From: Erythrobacter donghaensis
GTDB taxonomy: Bacteria > Pseudomonadota > Alphaproteobacteria > Sphingomonadales > Sphingomonadaceae
Direction: 5' to 3'
DNA length: 64,000 nt
NCBI RefSeq assembly: GCF_002155425.1
Contig: NZ_MUYG01000011.1
Coordinates: 806,001 to 870,000 of the forward strand
Shown: in pieces, positions 47,407 through 56,340 of the stretch
Layout of the letters: each line of letters starts with the position of its first letter
Position numbering within the stretch: the first letter of the stretch is position 1
Position numbers and translations under genes: made by a program
Notes under the pieces: generated by a model
What the model was told of the DNA's origin: nothing
Databases searched by the model: none
Seen by the model: the letters and a program-made list of their open reading frames with translations, nothing else

Positions 47407-48417
47407 GGGAGGCGCCGATACCGGCCAGAGGTTACCCAAGGCAAACCGGCGGCGGATTTCGTCGTCACCGGCCATCCGGTGGGGAACGAGTCGAAAGAAA
47501 AATCCGACGAATCGTGATGGAACAATGCCGGTGCTGTGCTGTTTACGCCCGATCATCCATCCGCGACTCGGATTCGGTGCCGCGATTTCGTGGCTGTGTA
47601 TGGTGATGTGGGCTCAGGTCGCGGGTGGGCGACAGCTTGACCCGCAATGCAAATGGGGCCGGCATTGCTGCCGACCCCACTCTCACCGGCGTGTGGATGA
47701 CCCTCGCTCGTGATGCGTCCGGCGAACCTTCCGCTTCATCCGCTCGGAGCCATGCTTGGCGCCCGATGTCTAGCCTCTCGCTGACCTGTCTTGCGACCGT
47801 CCTTGCCAGAGATTTGTCACCGGCGCTCGCGCCGGCATCCGGCTTTCGCTCCTGCGCTGACCTGCGTCCACCGAAGCCCGAAGTCTTCGCCTTTCGCTGC
47901 CTTGCGCGCTCGCTTGGCCGAGGCTGTCGTCCCTTTACCGTTCAAAAGAACTGCGGCTTGGGGGCTTTCGCCGTTTCCGCTGCGCTTCCGATCGGCCAGG
48001 TTCTTGGCCTGTCCGGTGTCACCGCGTCGCTCCGATCCTTGAATTGAGCCGACTTGCCTTTGGCCGAAGCCTCCTGCATGCCGTCTCCAGACCGGCGCGT
48101 GGACAGATGCCACCGCCATCCTTGGGATCAAAACCCCGGTAACTTCAAGGCCTTGCGGCTTTCCGTTCCGGTTGCTTCGTGTCCCGAAGACAGGTTCAAA
48201 GTGCGCCTGAATCGGCGATCTGACAACATCCGAGCATGCGAGTTTTCCACCAAGGGCCAATTGGCTTGTGGACACGAGTGGATAAGTCAACGCTTCGTCG
48301 CAATTGTCGCGATCCGCGCAAGAAGCGGGAACGAAACCGCCTCCGAATTGTCACGTTATAGGCCCCGCGCCGCCGCAGCGAGCGGGGCGACTCGGTTTTC
48401 CACCAAGGATGAGCCCG
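47407..48417. other. 1-kb gene-free region between rlpA-like gene and argG
   Basis: I see no supported gene in these 1011 bp. Open frames on both strands up to about 150 codons have no ribosome-binding site and no family resemblance. No tmRNA, RNase P, 6S or SRP RNA signatures and no tRNA were found. Structures include a perfect CCGGCGC/GCGCCGG hairpin (47820-47835), a CAAGGCCTTG palindrome near 48150 and a GCCCCGC/GCGGGGC stem after argG (48362-48388). DnaA-box-like sites lie at 48243-48408. Confidence 0.5.
48243..48408. repeat. Cluster of DnaA-box-like sequences with a repeated 13-mer
   Basis: The 13-mer TTTTCCACCAAGG occurs at 48243-48255 and again at 48396-48408. Between them are TTATCCACT on the minus strand (48277-48285, 8 of 9 to the DnaA consensus TTATCCACA) and GTGTCCACA (48267-48275, minus strand, 7 of 9). 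Four related sites in 166 bp of non-coding DNA could be a DnaA-binding region. No AT-rich unwinding element is evident, so an origin is not claimed. Confidence 0.3.
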
Positions 48418-49638
48418 TCAGGCGTCCCGATTGCGGCGCGCCAGCAGCCGCAGGCGCAGGCCATTCAGCTTGATGAAGCCCTCGGCGTCCTTTTGGTCAT
48501 AGGCCCCGGCGTCATCCTCAAAGGTCACGTGGGCCTCGGAATAGAGCGAGAAGGGCGACTTGCGCCCCACCACGCTCGCTAGCCCCTTGTAGAGCTTGAG
48601 CCGCACCGTGCCGGTGACCTTGTCCTGGCTGTGGTCGATAGCCGCCTGCAGCATCTCGCGCTCGGGACTGAACCAGAAGCCGTTGTAGATCAGCTCGGCA
48701 TAGCGCGGCATCAGCTCGTCCTTCAGATGCGCTGCGCCGCGATCCAGCGTGATCTGCTCGATCCCGCGATGCGCGCGGGCGTAGATCTCGCCGCCGGGGG
48801 TCTCGTACATCCCGCGGCTCTTCATGCCGACGAAGCGGTTCTCGACCAGATCGAGCCGCCCGATGCCGTGCTTGCGGCCGAGATCGTTGAGCGCGGCGAG
48901 CAGCGTAGCGGGGCTCATCGCCTCGCCGTTCAGCGCCACGCCGTCACCCTTCTCGAAATCGACCGTGATATATTCCGGCTGGTCGGGCGCGTCCTCCGGA
49001 TTGACCGTGCGCGAATAGACGTAGTCGGGGGTCTCCTCCCACGGGTCTTCGAGCACCTTGCCCTCGGACGAGGTGTGCAGCAGGTTCGCGTCGGTCGAGA
49101 AGGGGCTGTCGCCGCGCTTGTCGCGTGGCACCTGGATCTGGTGTGCCTCGGCCCATGCGATCAGCGCGGTGCGGGAGGTCAGATCCCATTCGCGCCACGG
49201 AGCGATCACCTTGATATCGGGATCGAGCGCATAGGCGCTGAGTTCGAAGCGCACCTGATCATTGCCCTTGCCGGTGGCGCCGTGGGCGATGAAGTCGGCG
49301 CCGGTCTGGTGCGCGATCTCGACCAGACGCTTGGAAATCAGCGGCCGCGCGATCGAGGTGCCGAGCAGGTAGTCGCCTTCATAGCGGGCATTCGCGCGCA
49401 TCATCGGGAAGACGAAATCGCGCACGAATTCCTCGCGCAGGTCCTCGATGAAGATGTGATCCTCGGCGATCCCCATCGCCTTGGCCTTGGCGCGGGCGGG
49501 TTCGATTTCCTCGCCTTGCCCAAGGTCGGCGGTGAAGGTCACGACTTCCAGCCCGCGTTCGACGCTCAGCCACTTGGCGATGACGCTGGTATCGAGACCG
49601 CCGGAATAGGCGAGGACGACTTTCTGGGGCTGGGCCAT
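48418..49638 (-). CDS. argG: Argininosuccinate synthase
   Basis: This enzyme joins citrulline and aspartate with ATP in arginine synthesis. The 406-residue product has the ATP-pyrophosphatase motif [10 protein letters not shown] at 10-19, [10 protein letters not shown] near 35, [17 protein letters not shown] near 115-131 and the later [18 protein letters not shown]. It is full length. It is a single gene; a stem-loop at 48362-48388 lies beyond its stop. Confidence 0.98.
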   Translation of the reverse strand: MAQPQKVVLAYSGGLDTSVIAKWLSVERGLEVVTFTADLGQGEEIEPARAKAKAMGIAEDHIFIEDLREEFVRDFVFPMMRANARYEGDYLLGTSIARPLISKRLVEIAHQTGADFIAHGATGKGNDQVRFELSAYALDPDIKVIAPWREWDLTSRTALIAWAEAHQIQVPRDKRGDSPFSTDANLLHTSSEGKVLEDPWEETPDYVYSRTVNPEDAPDQPEYITVDFEKGDGVALNGEAMSPATLLAALNDLGRKHGIGRLDLVENRFVGMKSRGMYETPGGEIYARAHRGIEQITLDRGAAHLKDELMPRYAELIYNGFWFSPEREMLQAAIDHSQDKVTGTVRLKLYKGLASVVGRKSPFSLYSEAHVTFEDDAGAYDQKDAEGFIKLNGLRLRLLARRNRDA

Positions 49639-49814
49639 GGGCGAGGTTCCTTGGGCAAAAAGAGCGCCGCGCCCCTAACAGTGCGCGCGGGGCGGGGCAA
49701 TCGCGGTTTCGCTTGTGGAAGGGCCGGAGCCGCATCTTGGCAATCGACCGGCAAGGATTACCTGATAAAGCCTTGCGCGATGGCGCTTTAATGCGCGGTC
49801 TATCAGGGGTCTGT

Positions 49815-51176
49815 ATGCTGGCAATGTGGAGCAAGGCGCGCGAGTTGGCGGAGGCGACCCCGCCCGAGCGCAATCGCTGGGTGGATTTTCTGCGCGCGGT
49901 TTCGATTCTGGCGGTGGTGTTCGGCCACTGGCTGATGGCCGGGCTCTACGTCAACGAGGCGGGGGAATTGACGCGCGGCGACCTGCTCTCGGTCTCGCAA
50001 TGGGCGCATTGGCTGACCTGGGGCTTTCAGGTGATGCCGGTGTTCTTCCTCGTCGGCGGCTATTCCAACTCCGTGAGCTGGGGCGCGGTGACGCGCAAGG
50101 CGGCGCCGGAGCAGGCGGGCGTCTATCGTGATTGGCTGGCGAGCCGGGTGCAGCGGCTGATCACGCCGACCTTTCCGGTGCTGCTGCTATGGGCCGCGCT
50201 GGCGCTGATCCTGACGCAGGTGGGCCTGCCGCGCGAACAGATTCGCATGGCGACCGAGGCGGCGCTGATCCCGGTCTGGTTCCTCGCGGTCTATCTGCTG
50301 GTCACCGCCTGCACGCCGGTGATGTTCCGGGCGTGGAATCGCTTCGGCTGGGCGAGCTTTGCGGTGTTCATCCCGCTGGCGGTGCTGACCGACTGGCTGA
50401 CCTTCACCGCTGGGGTGCCGTGGGTCAACTTCACCAACTTCCTTTGGGTCTTCCTCGCGGTGCACCAGCTGGGCTTCGCATGGCGCGCGGGCAAGTTCGA
50501 CAATCGCTGGCTCGCATGGGCTTGGTTCGCGGTCGGCCTTGCGGTGCTGGTGCGGATCACGGCTTTCGGCTTCTACCCCGTCTCGATGGTGAGCGCGCCG
50601 GGCGGCTTTTCCAACTCGCTCCCGCCGACGGTGGCGCTGCTGGCGCTCGGGATGGTGCAGGTCGGGCTGGTGCTGGCGCTCGAGCCGCTGGGGCGGCGGA
50701 TGCTCGCCAATGTCCGCCTGTGGACCGCTACGGTGCTGATGAACGGGATGATCATGACGGTCTTCCTGTGGCACCTCACCGCCTTTGTGCTGGTGATGAC
50801 GGTCGCCTGGCTGGGGCTTGGCGGGGCGGGGCTTGATACGGTGCCGGGGAGCGCGGCGTGGTGGGCCTCGCGCCCGCTGTGGCTGGGGCTCTACATCCTC
50901 GCGCTGCTGCCGATGATCGCAATCTTCGCGCGGCATGAGCGCAGCTTCGGCCCGATCCGCGGCGGGCGCACCGTGCCGCGGCTGCGGGCGGTGCTGGGTG
51001 TGGTCGCGATCTGCGCAGGCTTGGGGGCGACCGCGGGGCTCACCATCGCCAGCCCCGAGGGCGTTACCGGCGTGCGGCTGTGGGTGATCGCGCTCGTGCT
51101 GGTAGGCGCGGCGCTGATGGGCTTCGGCCCGGTCTACCGCCCCCGCAACCGCCCCGGGCTGCCCGAGGCGGGTTAG
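49815..51176 (+). CDS. Acyltransferase-3 family membrane protein
   Basis: The 453-residue product has about ten hydrophobic segments and the acyltransferase-3 (OatA/WecH-like) opening RNRWVDFLRAVSILAVVFGHWLMAGLY with the conserved His near residue 38; VFFLVGGYSNSVSW follows. Such proteins O-acetylate sugars, cell wall or antibiotics, or transfer other acyl groups; the acceptor here is unknown. I chose the ATG at 49815 because AGGGG lies 5 bp upstream; 49791 and 49824 are other in-frame ATGs. Confidence 0.82.
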   Translation: MLAMWSKARELAEATPPERNRWVDFLRAVSILAVVFGHWLMAGLYVNEAGELTRGDLLSVSQWAHWLTWGFQVMPVFFLVGGYSNSVSWGAVTRKAAPEQAGVYRDWLASRVQRLITPTFPVLLLWAALALILTQVGLPREQIRMATEAALIPVWFLAVYLLVTACTPVMFRAWNRFGWASFAVFIPLAVLTDWLTFTAGVPWVNFTNFLWVFLAVHQLGFAWRAGKFDNRWLAWAWFAVGLAVLVRITAFGFYPVSMVSAPGGFSNSLPPTVALLALGMVQVGLVLALEPLGRRMLANVRLWTATVLMNGMIMTVFLWHLTAFVLVMTVAWLGLGGAGLDTVPGSAAWWASRPLWLGLYILALLPMIAIFARHERSFGPIRGGRTVPRLRAVLGVVAICAGLGATAGLTIASPEGVTGVRLWVIALVLVGAALMGFGPVYRPRNRPGLPEAG

Positions 51177-52399
51177 CTCCCGATCAGATAGTCCCGCGTG
51201 ATCGGCAGGGCGTTGCGGTTGCGGACATACTGGATCTGGTAATTGCCCATGCCGCCATGCTCGAACACGGTGGCGGCGCCTGCGAGATAGAAGGTCCACA
51301 TCCGGAAGAACTTCTCGTCATAGAGCGCGACGATCTTTTCGCGGTGCTCCATGCAGTTGGCATACCACTGGCGGATCGTCTTGGCGTAGTGCAGCCGCAG
51401 CGTCTCGACATCGGTCGCGATCAGGCGGAATTTCTCCGAGGCGGCGACGGTTTCCGACAGGGCGGGGATGTAGCCGCCGGGGAAGACATATTTGCGGGTG
51501 AAGGCGTCGGTCGTCCCCGGCCCGCCGAAGCGCCCAATCGTGTGGAGCAGCATAACCCCGTCATCGGCAAGGATCTGCGCGCAGGCCTGAAAGAAGGTCT
51601 CGAACTGCGCGCGCCCGACGTGTTCGAACATCCCGACCGAGACGATCCGGTCGAAGCGGCGACCTGACGCGGCGGTGTCGCGGTAGTCCTCGAGCAGGAT
51701 CGTCACCTTGTCGGCGACCCCCGCATCGCGCGCCCGCTGGCGGGCGAGCGCGGCCTGTTCTTCGGACAGGGTGATGCCGGTGACATGGACATCGTGATGC
51801 TTGGCGAGATGGATTGCCATCCCGCCCCAGCCACAGCCGATGTCGAGCACCTCCTGCCCCGCCGACAGATGCAGCTTGCGCGCGATATGCTTGAGCTTCG
51901 CTTCCTGTGCCCCGGCGAGCGTGGTCACGCCCTCGGGCCAATAGGCGCAGGAATATTGCCAATGCTCATTGTCGAGCATCAGCGCGTAGAGATCGTTGCC
52001 GATGTCATAGTGATGCGCGACGTTCTTCTTCGAACCCACGTGGTTGTTGATCTGCTCGGCGGCGAAGCTGGCTTTGTTGATCAGCCGCTTGAGCGTGCTC
52101 GGCGGGCCGATATCGCCGCCCTTGTCCCACGGGTTGTTCGACCGCAGCAGGCTGACAAGGCCCATCACGTCGCCTTCCTCGATCAGCAGGCGGCCATCGA
52201 TGAAGGCCTCCGCCGCGCCGAGCCGCGGGTCCATCAGGATGTCGCGCGGCACCTTGGCGTCGGTGAAGCGCAGCACGATTTCCGGGAAGCCCTCCGCAGA
52301 AGTGCCATAGGTGCTGACGCTGCCGTCAGAAAAGACGATGCCGAGGCGGCCCTGCTTCACGGCGCGGGAAAGGAAACGGTCGAGGAGAGGCTTGCTCAT
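51173..52399 (-). CDS. cfa: Cyclopropane-fatty-acyl-phospholipid synthase family methyltransferase
   Basis: The 408-residue product has the N-terminal domain of the family and, from about residue 165, a SAM-binding core: VLDIGCGWGGMAIHLAKHHDVHVTGITLSEEQ in parts, then FDRIVSVGMFEHVGR, where the Glu and His are conserved in Cfa enzymes. It adds a methylene bridge to unsaturated membrane lipids or is a close relative. GAAAGGAGCCCC precedes the ATG at 52399. It is convergent with the acyltransferase gene, overlapping it by 4 bp at the ends. Confidence 0.9.
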   Translation of the reverse strand: MSKPLLDRFLSRAVKQGRLGIVFSDGSVSTYGTSAEGFPEIVLRFTDAKVPRDILMDPRLGAAEAFIDGRLLIEEGDVMGLVSLLRSNNPWDKGGDIGPPSTLKRLINKASFAAEQINNHVGSKKNVAHHYDIGNDLYALMLDNEHWQYSCAYWPEGVTTLAGAQEAKLKHIARKLHLSAGQEVLDIGCGWGGMAIHLAKHHDVHVTGITLSEEQAALARQRARDAGVADKVTILLEDYRDTAASGRRFDRIVSVGMFEHVGRAQFETFFQACAQILADDGVMLLHTIGRFGGPGTTDAFTRKYVFPGGYIPALSETVAASEKFRLIATDVETLRLHYAKTIRQWYANCMEHREKIVALYDEKFFRMWTFYLAGAATVFEHGGMGNYQIQYVRNRNALPITRDYLIGS

Positions 52400-52490
52400 G
52401 GGGCTCCTTTCTAGGATGCTGAAATGCCAGCTAAGGCAAGGCGCGCGGCTTGCGCAAGACGCGGGTCGGCGAGACGAGGGGGGGAGTGGC

Positions 52491-52931
52491 ATGGCAGAGG
52501 CAAAAACCACTATTACCGACGTTGCGGTCGAGGATTTTCTCGCCAGCGTCGTGCCGCCGGCCAAGGCGGAAGAGGGCAGGGTGCTCGACGCGCTGTTCCG
52601 CAAGGTCACTGGCAAGGTGCCCAGAATGTGGGGCCCCACCATCATCGGCTACGGCGAATACCGCACCACCTATGACAGTGGGCGCGAAGTCCACTGGATG
52701 CGCAGTGGCTTTTCCCCGCGCAAGGCCAAGCATTCGCTCTACTTCATGGGCGGTTATTGCGACGCGGACACAGGCACGGCGCGCGAGGCGAAGCTGGCGC
52801 GGCTGGGGAAATATTCGCGCGGCGCGAGCTGCCTCTATGTGAACAAGCTCGCCGATATCGACCTCGCCGTGCTCGAGGAGATCATCGCGGAGGACTGGGC
52901 GGCGATGCAGAAGATCTACCCCGACAGCTAG
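52491..52931 (+). CDS. DUF1801 (YdhG-like) domain protein
   Basis: The 146-residue product has no signal peptide. It matches DUF1801: VEDFLASVVPPAKAEEGRVLDALFRKVTG, PRMWGPTIIGYGEYRTTYDSGREVHWM and the later FSPRKAKHSLYFMGGY. The role of this domain is not known; some members resemble iron-binding or frataxin-like folds. The ATG at 52491 follows GGGGGGAGTGGC. It converges with the oxidoreductase gene, with a 4-bp overlap of the ends. Confidence 0.8.
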   Translation: MAEAKTTITDVAVEDFLASVVPPAKAEEGRVLDALFRKVTGKVPRMWGPTIIGYGEYRTTYDSGREVHWMRSGFSPRKAKHSLYFMGGYCDADTGTAREAKLARLGKYSRGASCLYVNKLADIDLAVLEEIIAEDWAAMQKIYPDS

Positions 52932-53677
52932 ATCCCCGCATACCACTGGTATCCGGCGGTATCTTCCCAGAACCCGCCCTTGCCGTCGCCGATATCCGCG
53001 AAGCTGGCGACCGCCTCGATCGCCTTGACGTATTTCGCCTGCTTGTAGCCCAGCTGCCGCTCGATCCGCATCCTGAGCGGTGCGCCGTTCTTCTCAGGCA
53101 GCGGCTCGCCGTTGAGGCTGTGGGCGATGATCGTTTGCGGGTGATAGGCGTCGACCATGTCGATGCTCTCGTAATAGTCGCGGCCGTAGAGCACGTCGGC
53201 GCAGCGGAAGACGATGAACTTCGCGCTCTCCTTCACCTTCGCGGCATCCAGCAGCGCGGCAAGCTGCGGCCCCTGCCATTCGCCGATCGCGCTCCAGCCC
53301 TCGACACAGTCGTGGCGGGTGATCTGGGTGCGCTGGGGCAGGGCCTTTACCTCGTCGAGCGTCAGCGCCAGCGGCTTCTCCACCAGCCCGCGCACCTCGA
53401 GCCGCCAATCGGGGAAGCCCCCGGCCAGCTGCGCCTTGTAGAACGGATCCTCGACCGTGACCGAGCCATTGCCGCGGAAGGTGGGCGAGCGTTCGGCGCG
53501 GGTGTATTCGGGGGCCAGCCCCTGCTTGCCCGCCAGCGCGCGGTGGAGCGTGCGGTGGCCATCCTCCGCCGCGTCGAACAGCGTCTTTGCGCTCTCGCTC
53601 TGGTTGATCTTGGCGCAGGCCGAGGCGGACAGGGCCGCCATCCCGGCAAGCAGCGAACGGCGCGGCAGATCAACCAT
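52928..53677 (-). CDS. Molybdopterin-dependent oxidoreductase (sulfite oxidase/MsrP family)
   Basis: The 249-residue product begins with a twin-arginine signal (LPRRSLLAG, Arg6-Arg7) and an SASACA cleavage or lipobox-like site, so it is folded in the cytosol and exported. The Mo-binding domain holds Cys124 in ITRHDCVEGWSAIGEWQG, the conserved Mo ligand of the sulfite oxidase family. YYESIDMVDAYHPQT and GAPLRMRIERQLGYKQAKYVK are further family features. Its electron partner is the membrane cytochrome encoded just upstream (8-bp overlap). The substrate is unknown. Confidence 0.88.
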   Translation of the reverse strand: MVDLPRRSLLAGMAALSASACAKINQSESAKTLFDAAEDGHRTLHRALAGKQGLAPEYTRAERSPTFRGNGSVTVEDPFYKAQLAGGFPDWRLEVRGLVEKPLALTLDEVKALPQRTQITRHDCVEGWSAIGEWQGPQLAALLDAAKVKESAKFIVFRCADVLYGRDYYESIDMVDAYHPQTIIAHSLNGEPLPEKNGAPLRMRIERQLGYKQAKYVKAIEAVASFADIGDGKGGFWEDTAGYQWYAGI

Positions 53678-54401
53678 GGCTGGGCTCTCCTTCGAGAACG
53701 GGTTCGGTGGCGGGGGCGGGTTGAGGCGCTTCGGTTTCGCTTTCCACGCGCTTGCCGCCGGTGATCATGCCGAGGATCAGCCGCCAGTCGGCCAGCGCGA
53801 GCAGGAGATGGATGACGAAGAAGCCGAAGATTGCCCAGGCAGCGATAAAGTGCAGCGAGCGCGCGCTCTGGCGGCCGCCCAGCACCTCAAGCAGCCAGGG
53901 CGCCACCGCCTGAAAGCCCGGACTGATCGCAAGGCCGGTGAACAGCATCAGCGGCATCAGCACCCCGAACACCATGCCGTAGAGGATTTTCTGCACCGGG
54001 TTATAGCCATGCGCCGCCGCCCCGGGCCCGTGTGCCTTGAGCGAGGCGATCACCGCACTCGGCGTCCAGTCGCGCGGCGTGGTGGTGAGATCGCGGCGGA
54101 AGTGCCCGTTCACCAGCATCGCGATCCAGATGAAGGCCAGCCCCAGCCCGAACGGCCAGGCCATGGTGATGTGCCAGTCACGCGCGATCGCGAGGTTGTA
54201 ATATTGCGGGATCGTCGACCATGCCGGGAACTTGATGACGCTGAGCCACGCATCGCGCGGATCGAAGCCATAATCGCCCCAGTAGAGATAGCGGTGGGCA
54301 TTGGAAATGTTCAGCCCGGTCATGAACAGCACGATGATCGATACGGCGTTGACCCAGTGCCACAGCCTTGTCGATAGCGCGTGTTGCTTCCTCGTTTTCA
54401 T
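53670..54401 (-). CDS. Cytochrome b561-type membrane subunit
   Basis: The 243-residue product has four to five membrane segments and haem-ligand histidines as in thiosulfate reductase or cytochrome b561 subunits: RLWHWVNAVSIIVLFMTGL (His15), DWHITMAWPFGLGLAF, and SLHFIAAWAIFGFFVIHLLLA. It would pass electrons between quinone and the Mo-oxidoreductase. It overlaps the SDR gene upstream by 4 bp and the oxidoreductase gene by 8 bp. The C-terminus is a charged tail. Confidence 0.88.
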   Translation of the reverse strand: MKTRKQHALSTRLWHWVNAVSIIVLFMTGLNISNAHRYLYWGDYGFDPRDAWLSVIKFPAWSTIPQYYNLAIARDWHITMAWPFGLGLAFIWIAMLVNGHFRRDLTTTPRDWTPSAVIASLKAHGPGAAAHGYNPVQKILYGMVFGVLMPLMLFTGLAISPGFQAVAPWLLEVLGGRQSARSLHFIAAWAIFGFFVIHLLLALADWRLILGMITGGKRVESETEAPQPAPATEPVLEGEPSHG

Positions 54402-55198
54402 GCAATCGCCCCCCTGGCGTCTTCGCGTGCCAGCCAGATCACGTCGCGCGGCTGGTCCATCAGGTGCTGGCCGCTGTCGATGAACAGGCTTTGTCCGGTT
54501 TCGAGCGCGCCTCCGGCGAGGAACAGCGCGGCCTCGGCAATTTCGTCGGCCCCGGTCTTGCGGCGCAGCAGATTCAGCCGGTGGGAGATTTCGGTCTCCT
54601 CCTCGCGCTGGTCGTGGCTGGCAAGGATCGCGCCGGGCGCAATGCCATAGGCGCGCACTTCGGGATCGGTAACGCCCTTCGCCAGCATCCCGATGGTGGC
54701 TGCCAGCGCGTGCTTGGACATGGTGTAGCTGAAGAAATCGGGGTTGGTGTTGGCGATCTTCATGTCGGTGACATTGATCACGCTGCGCACGCCCGCGCCT
54801 TTGGTGGTGTGGGCGATGAAGGCCTGAGCGATCCGGGCCGGGGCGAGCGCATTCACTTGCATCGCCGCCCGGTTCGTTGCCGGATCCAATGCGGTTACAC
54901 CGTCATAATCGAAAACCGAGGCCGAATTGACGAGGCAGCGCCAGCCCGGCAGCCGCGCCGCGAGCGTGGTAACGGCGGCAACGGCGGCGTCATCGTTGGC
55001 AAGATCGAAGCCGATGGTCTCGGCAGAAGGCAGGCTAGCGGCGAGCGAATCCGCTTCGTCGGCGCTGGCGCGGTAATGGATCACGCAATGCCATCCGGCG
55101 GCAGCGAAGCGCCGGATGATTGCCGCGCCGATACGGGTCGCCCCGCCGGTCACGAGAACGGCGGGGCGGAATTCGGGCGCTGCGGTCATGTCGGGCAT
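54398..55198 (-). CDS. SDR oxidoreductase, pteridine-reductase-like (FolM type)
   Basis: The 266-residue product is a short-chain dehydrogenase with NADP motif TGGATRIG (17-24) and catalytic Asp145-Tyr158-Lys162 (INVTDMK, FFSYTMSKHAL). The Asp in place of the usual Ser, together with TGGATRIG and NSAS at 91-94, is the pattern of pteridine reductase and FolM dihydromonapterin reductase. It is the first gene of a three-gene coupled set with the cytochrome and Mo-oxidoreductase. A pterin substrate is inferred. An ATG three codons in (55189) is possible. Confidence 0.82.
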   Translation of the reverse strand: MPDMTAAPEFRPAVLVTGGATRIGAAIIRRFAAAGWHCVIHYRASADEADSLAASLPSAETIGFDLANDDAAVAAVTTLAARLPGWRCLVNSASVFDYDGVTALDPATNRAAMQVNALAPARIAQAFIAHTTKGAGVRSVINVTDMKIANTNPDFFSYTMSKHALAATIGMLAKGVTDPEVRAYGIAPGAILASHDQREEETEISHRLNLLRRKTGADEIAEAALFLAGGALETGQSLFIDSGQHLMDQPRDVIWLAREDARGAIA

Positions 55199-55273
55199 GA
55201 CGCAGCGCTAACAGGGCAGGGGCTGCGCTTCAATCGGGGAGCGCCGCGCGGCCCTCTCCCGATCAGCGGCGCA

Positions 55274-55645
55274 TCAGCGACAACGCAGCTCGCCCCGGTC
55301 GATTTCACGGCCAAGCAGGCCGCCACCGATCGCGCCAAGCAGGGTGCCGACGCTGCGATCGCCGCGGGTGTCGATGGTGCGACCCAGCAGCGCTCCGACA
55401 CCCGCGCCGATCACCAGACCGGTAGTGCCGTTGTCGCGGCGGCAGTAGTAGCGGTCACCATCGCGCCAGATCCGGTCGCCGCGCGAGAGGCGACGCGGTT
55501 CGTAGTAGCGGCCACGCGAATCGTAGATGCGGTCCTTGTCCCGCTTGCCCCACGCCTTGGCGTGGCGCGGCGGATCAGCCTGCGCCGGAGCCGCCATCGG
55601 CAGGGTCATCGCAGTGGCGGCGAGAATGAGAGCAATCTTCTTCAT
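55274..55645 (-). CDS. Exported glycine-zipper protein, copy 1
   Basis: The 123-residue product has a signal peptide (MKKIALILAATAMTLPMAAPAQA), a basic part with RYYEPRRLSRGDRIWRDGDRYYCRRDNGTTG in pieces, then a glycine-zipper membrane-like segment (GLVIGAGVGALLGRTIDTRGDRSVGTLLGAIGGGLLGREID in parts) and a final RCR. Such 2TM glycine zippers occur in outer-membrane lipoproteins such as the 17-kDa antigen and may insert in a membrane. It is a tandem paralogue of the next gene, with long stretches of near-identical DNA. Confidence 0.78.
   Translation of the reverse strand: MKKIALILAATAMTLPMAAPAQADPPRHAKAWGKRDKDRIYDSRGRYYEPRRLSRGDRIWRDGDRYYCRRDNGTTGLVIGAGVGALLGRTIDTRGDRSVGTLLGAIGGGLLGREIDRGELRCR
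55295..55500 (-). repeat. Tandem duplicate segment A (glycine-zipper genes)
   Basis: This stretch of the first glycine-zipper gene closely matches 55764-55970 in the second, at a spacing of about 469 bp. The first 100 bp or so differ at only scattered positions (for example GGTCGATTTCACGG and CTGCGATCGCCGCGGGTG in both). The match points to a fairly recent duplication or to gene conversion. Limits are approximate. Confidence 0.7.
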
Positions 55646-55742
55646 GACAGGTCCTTTCGGTGTGTCTGCATTGGGAAGGTTAACCGGGCTGACGGCGCGA
55701 GGGTTCCATCACAAGGGGAGCCCGTCGCGCCGCCGCCACGGC

Positions 55743-56198
55743 TCAGCGGCAGCGGGCTTCGCCGCGGTCGATTTCACGGCCGAGGAGGCCGCCGCCGATC
55801 GCACCGAGCAGGGTGCCGAGGCTGCGATCGCCGCGGGTGTCGATAGTCCGACCGAGCAGCGCGCCGCCGACCGCACCGACCACTAGGCCAGTGGTGCCAT
55901 TGTCACGGCGGCAGTAATAGCGCCCGTCATTGCCGCGCCACACGCGGTCACGGCGGCTCAGACGACGCTCGCGCTGCCAGTCGCGGCGGTCGCGGCGGTC
56001 TTCGCGCCAGTCGCGACGGTCGCGGCGATCGCGCCAGTCGTCGCGGTCATAGGCGGCGACCTGGTCGAACGACACGGCGCTGTTGTTGAAGCTGGCGAAG
56101 ATCGGCGCGGGCGCGGCGGGGAGTTCGGCGGCCTGCGCGGGTGCGGTAGCGGCGGCCATCGAACCGGCGGCGGCGGCGATCAGGATGAGGTTCTTCAT
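55743..56198 (-). CDS. Exported glycine-zipper protein, copy 2
   Basis: The start at 56198, after GGAAACGACC, gives a signal peptide (MKNLILIAAAAGSMAAATAPAQAAE). The product of 151 residues then has a short linker, an Arg/Asp/Trp repeat block (DRRDRRDWREDRRDRR type, about 55-80) that copy 1 lacks, and the same C-terminal half as copy 1 (YYCRRDNGTTGLVVG, GRTIDTRGDRSLGTLLG). Envelope location is likely. Function is unknown. Confidence 0.78.
   Translation of the reverse strand: MKNLILIAAAAGSMAAATAPAQAAELPAAPAPIFASFNNSAVSFDQVAAYDRDDWRDRRDRRDWREDRRDRRDWQRERRLSRRDRVWRGNDGRYYCRRDNGTTGLVVGAVGGALLGRTIDTRGDRSLGTLLGAIGGGLLGREIDRGEARCR
55764..55970 (-). repeat. Tandem duplicate segment B (glycine-zipper genes)
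   Basis: This is the counterpart of 55295-55500 in the second gene. Similarity covers the C-terminal glycine-zipper part and fades toward the Arg/Asp repeat. Limits are approximate. Confidence 0.7.
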
Positions 56199-56340
56199 GG
56201 TCGTTTCCTTGTATCGGCGTATTGGCTCCCCGATTGGAGCGACCCCGTTTTCGTTCAGGTTGCGAGAACCCACGATGAACGGCGATGTCAGGAAAACGGC
56301 AGAATTGTTCAGAAAGCGGGCTTGCGGGATGAACCGTGGC

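Noticed and set aside
47817..48290. Open frames of 140-157 codons in the gene-free region (for example 47625-48047 plus and 47817-48290 minus)
   Set aside because: They overlap each other on opposite strands, lack ribosome-binding sites and show no protein-like motifs.
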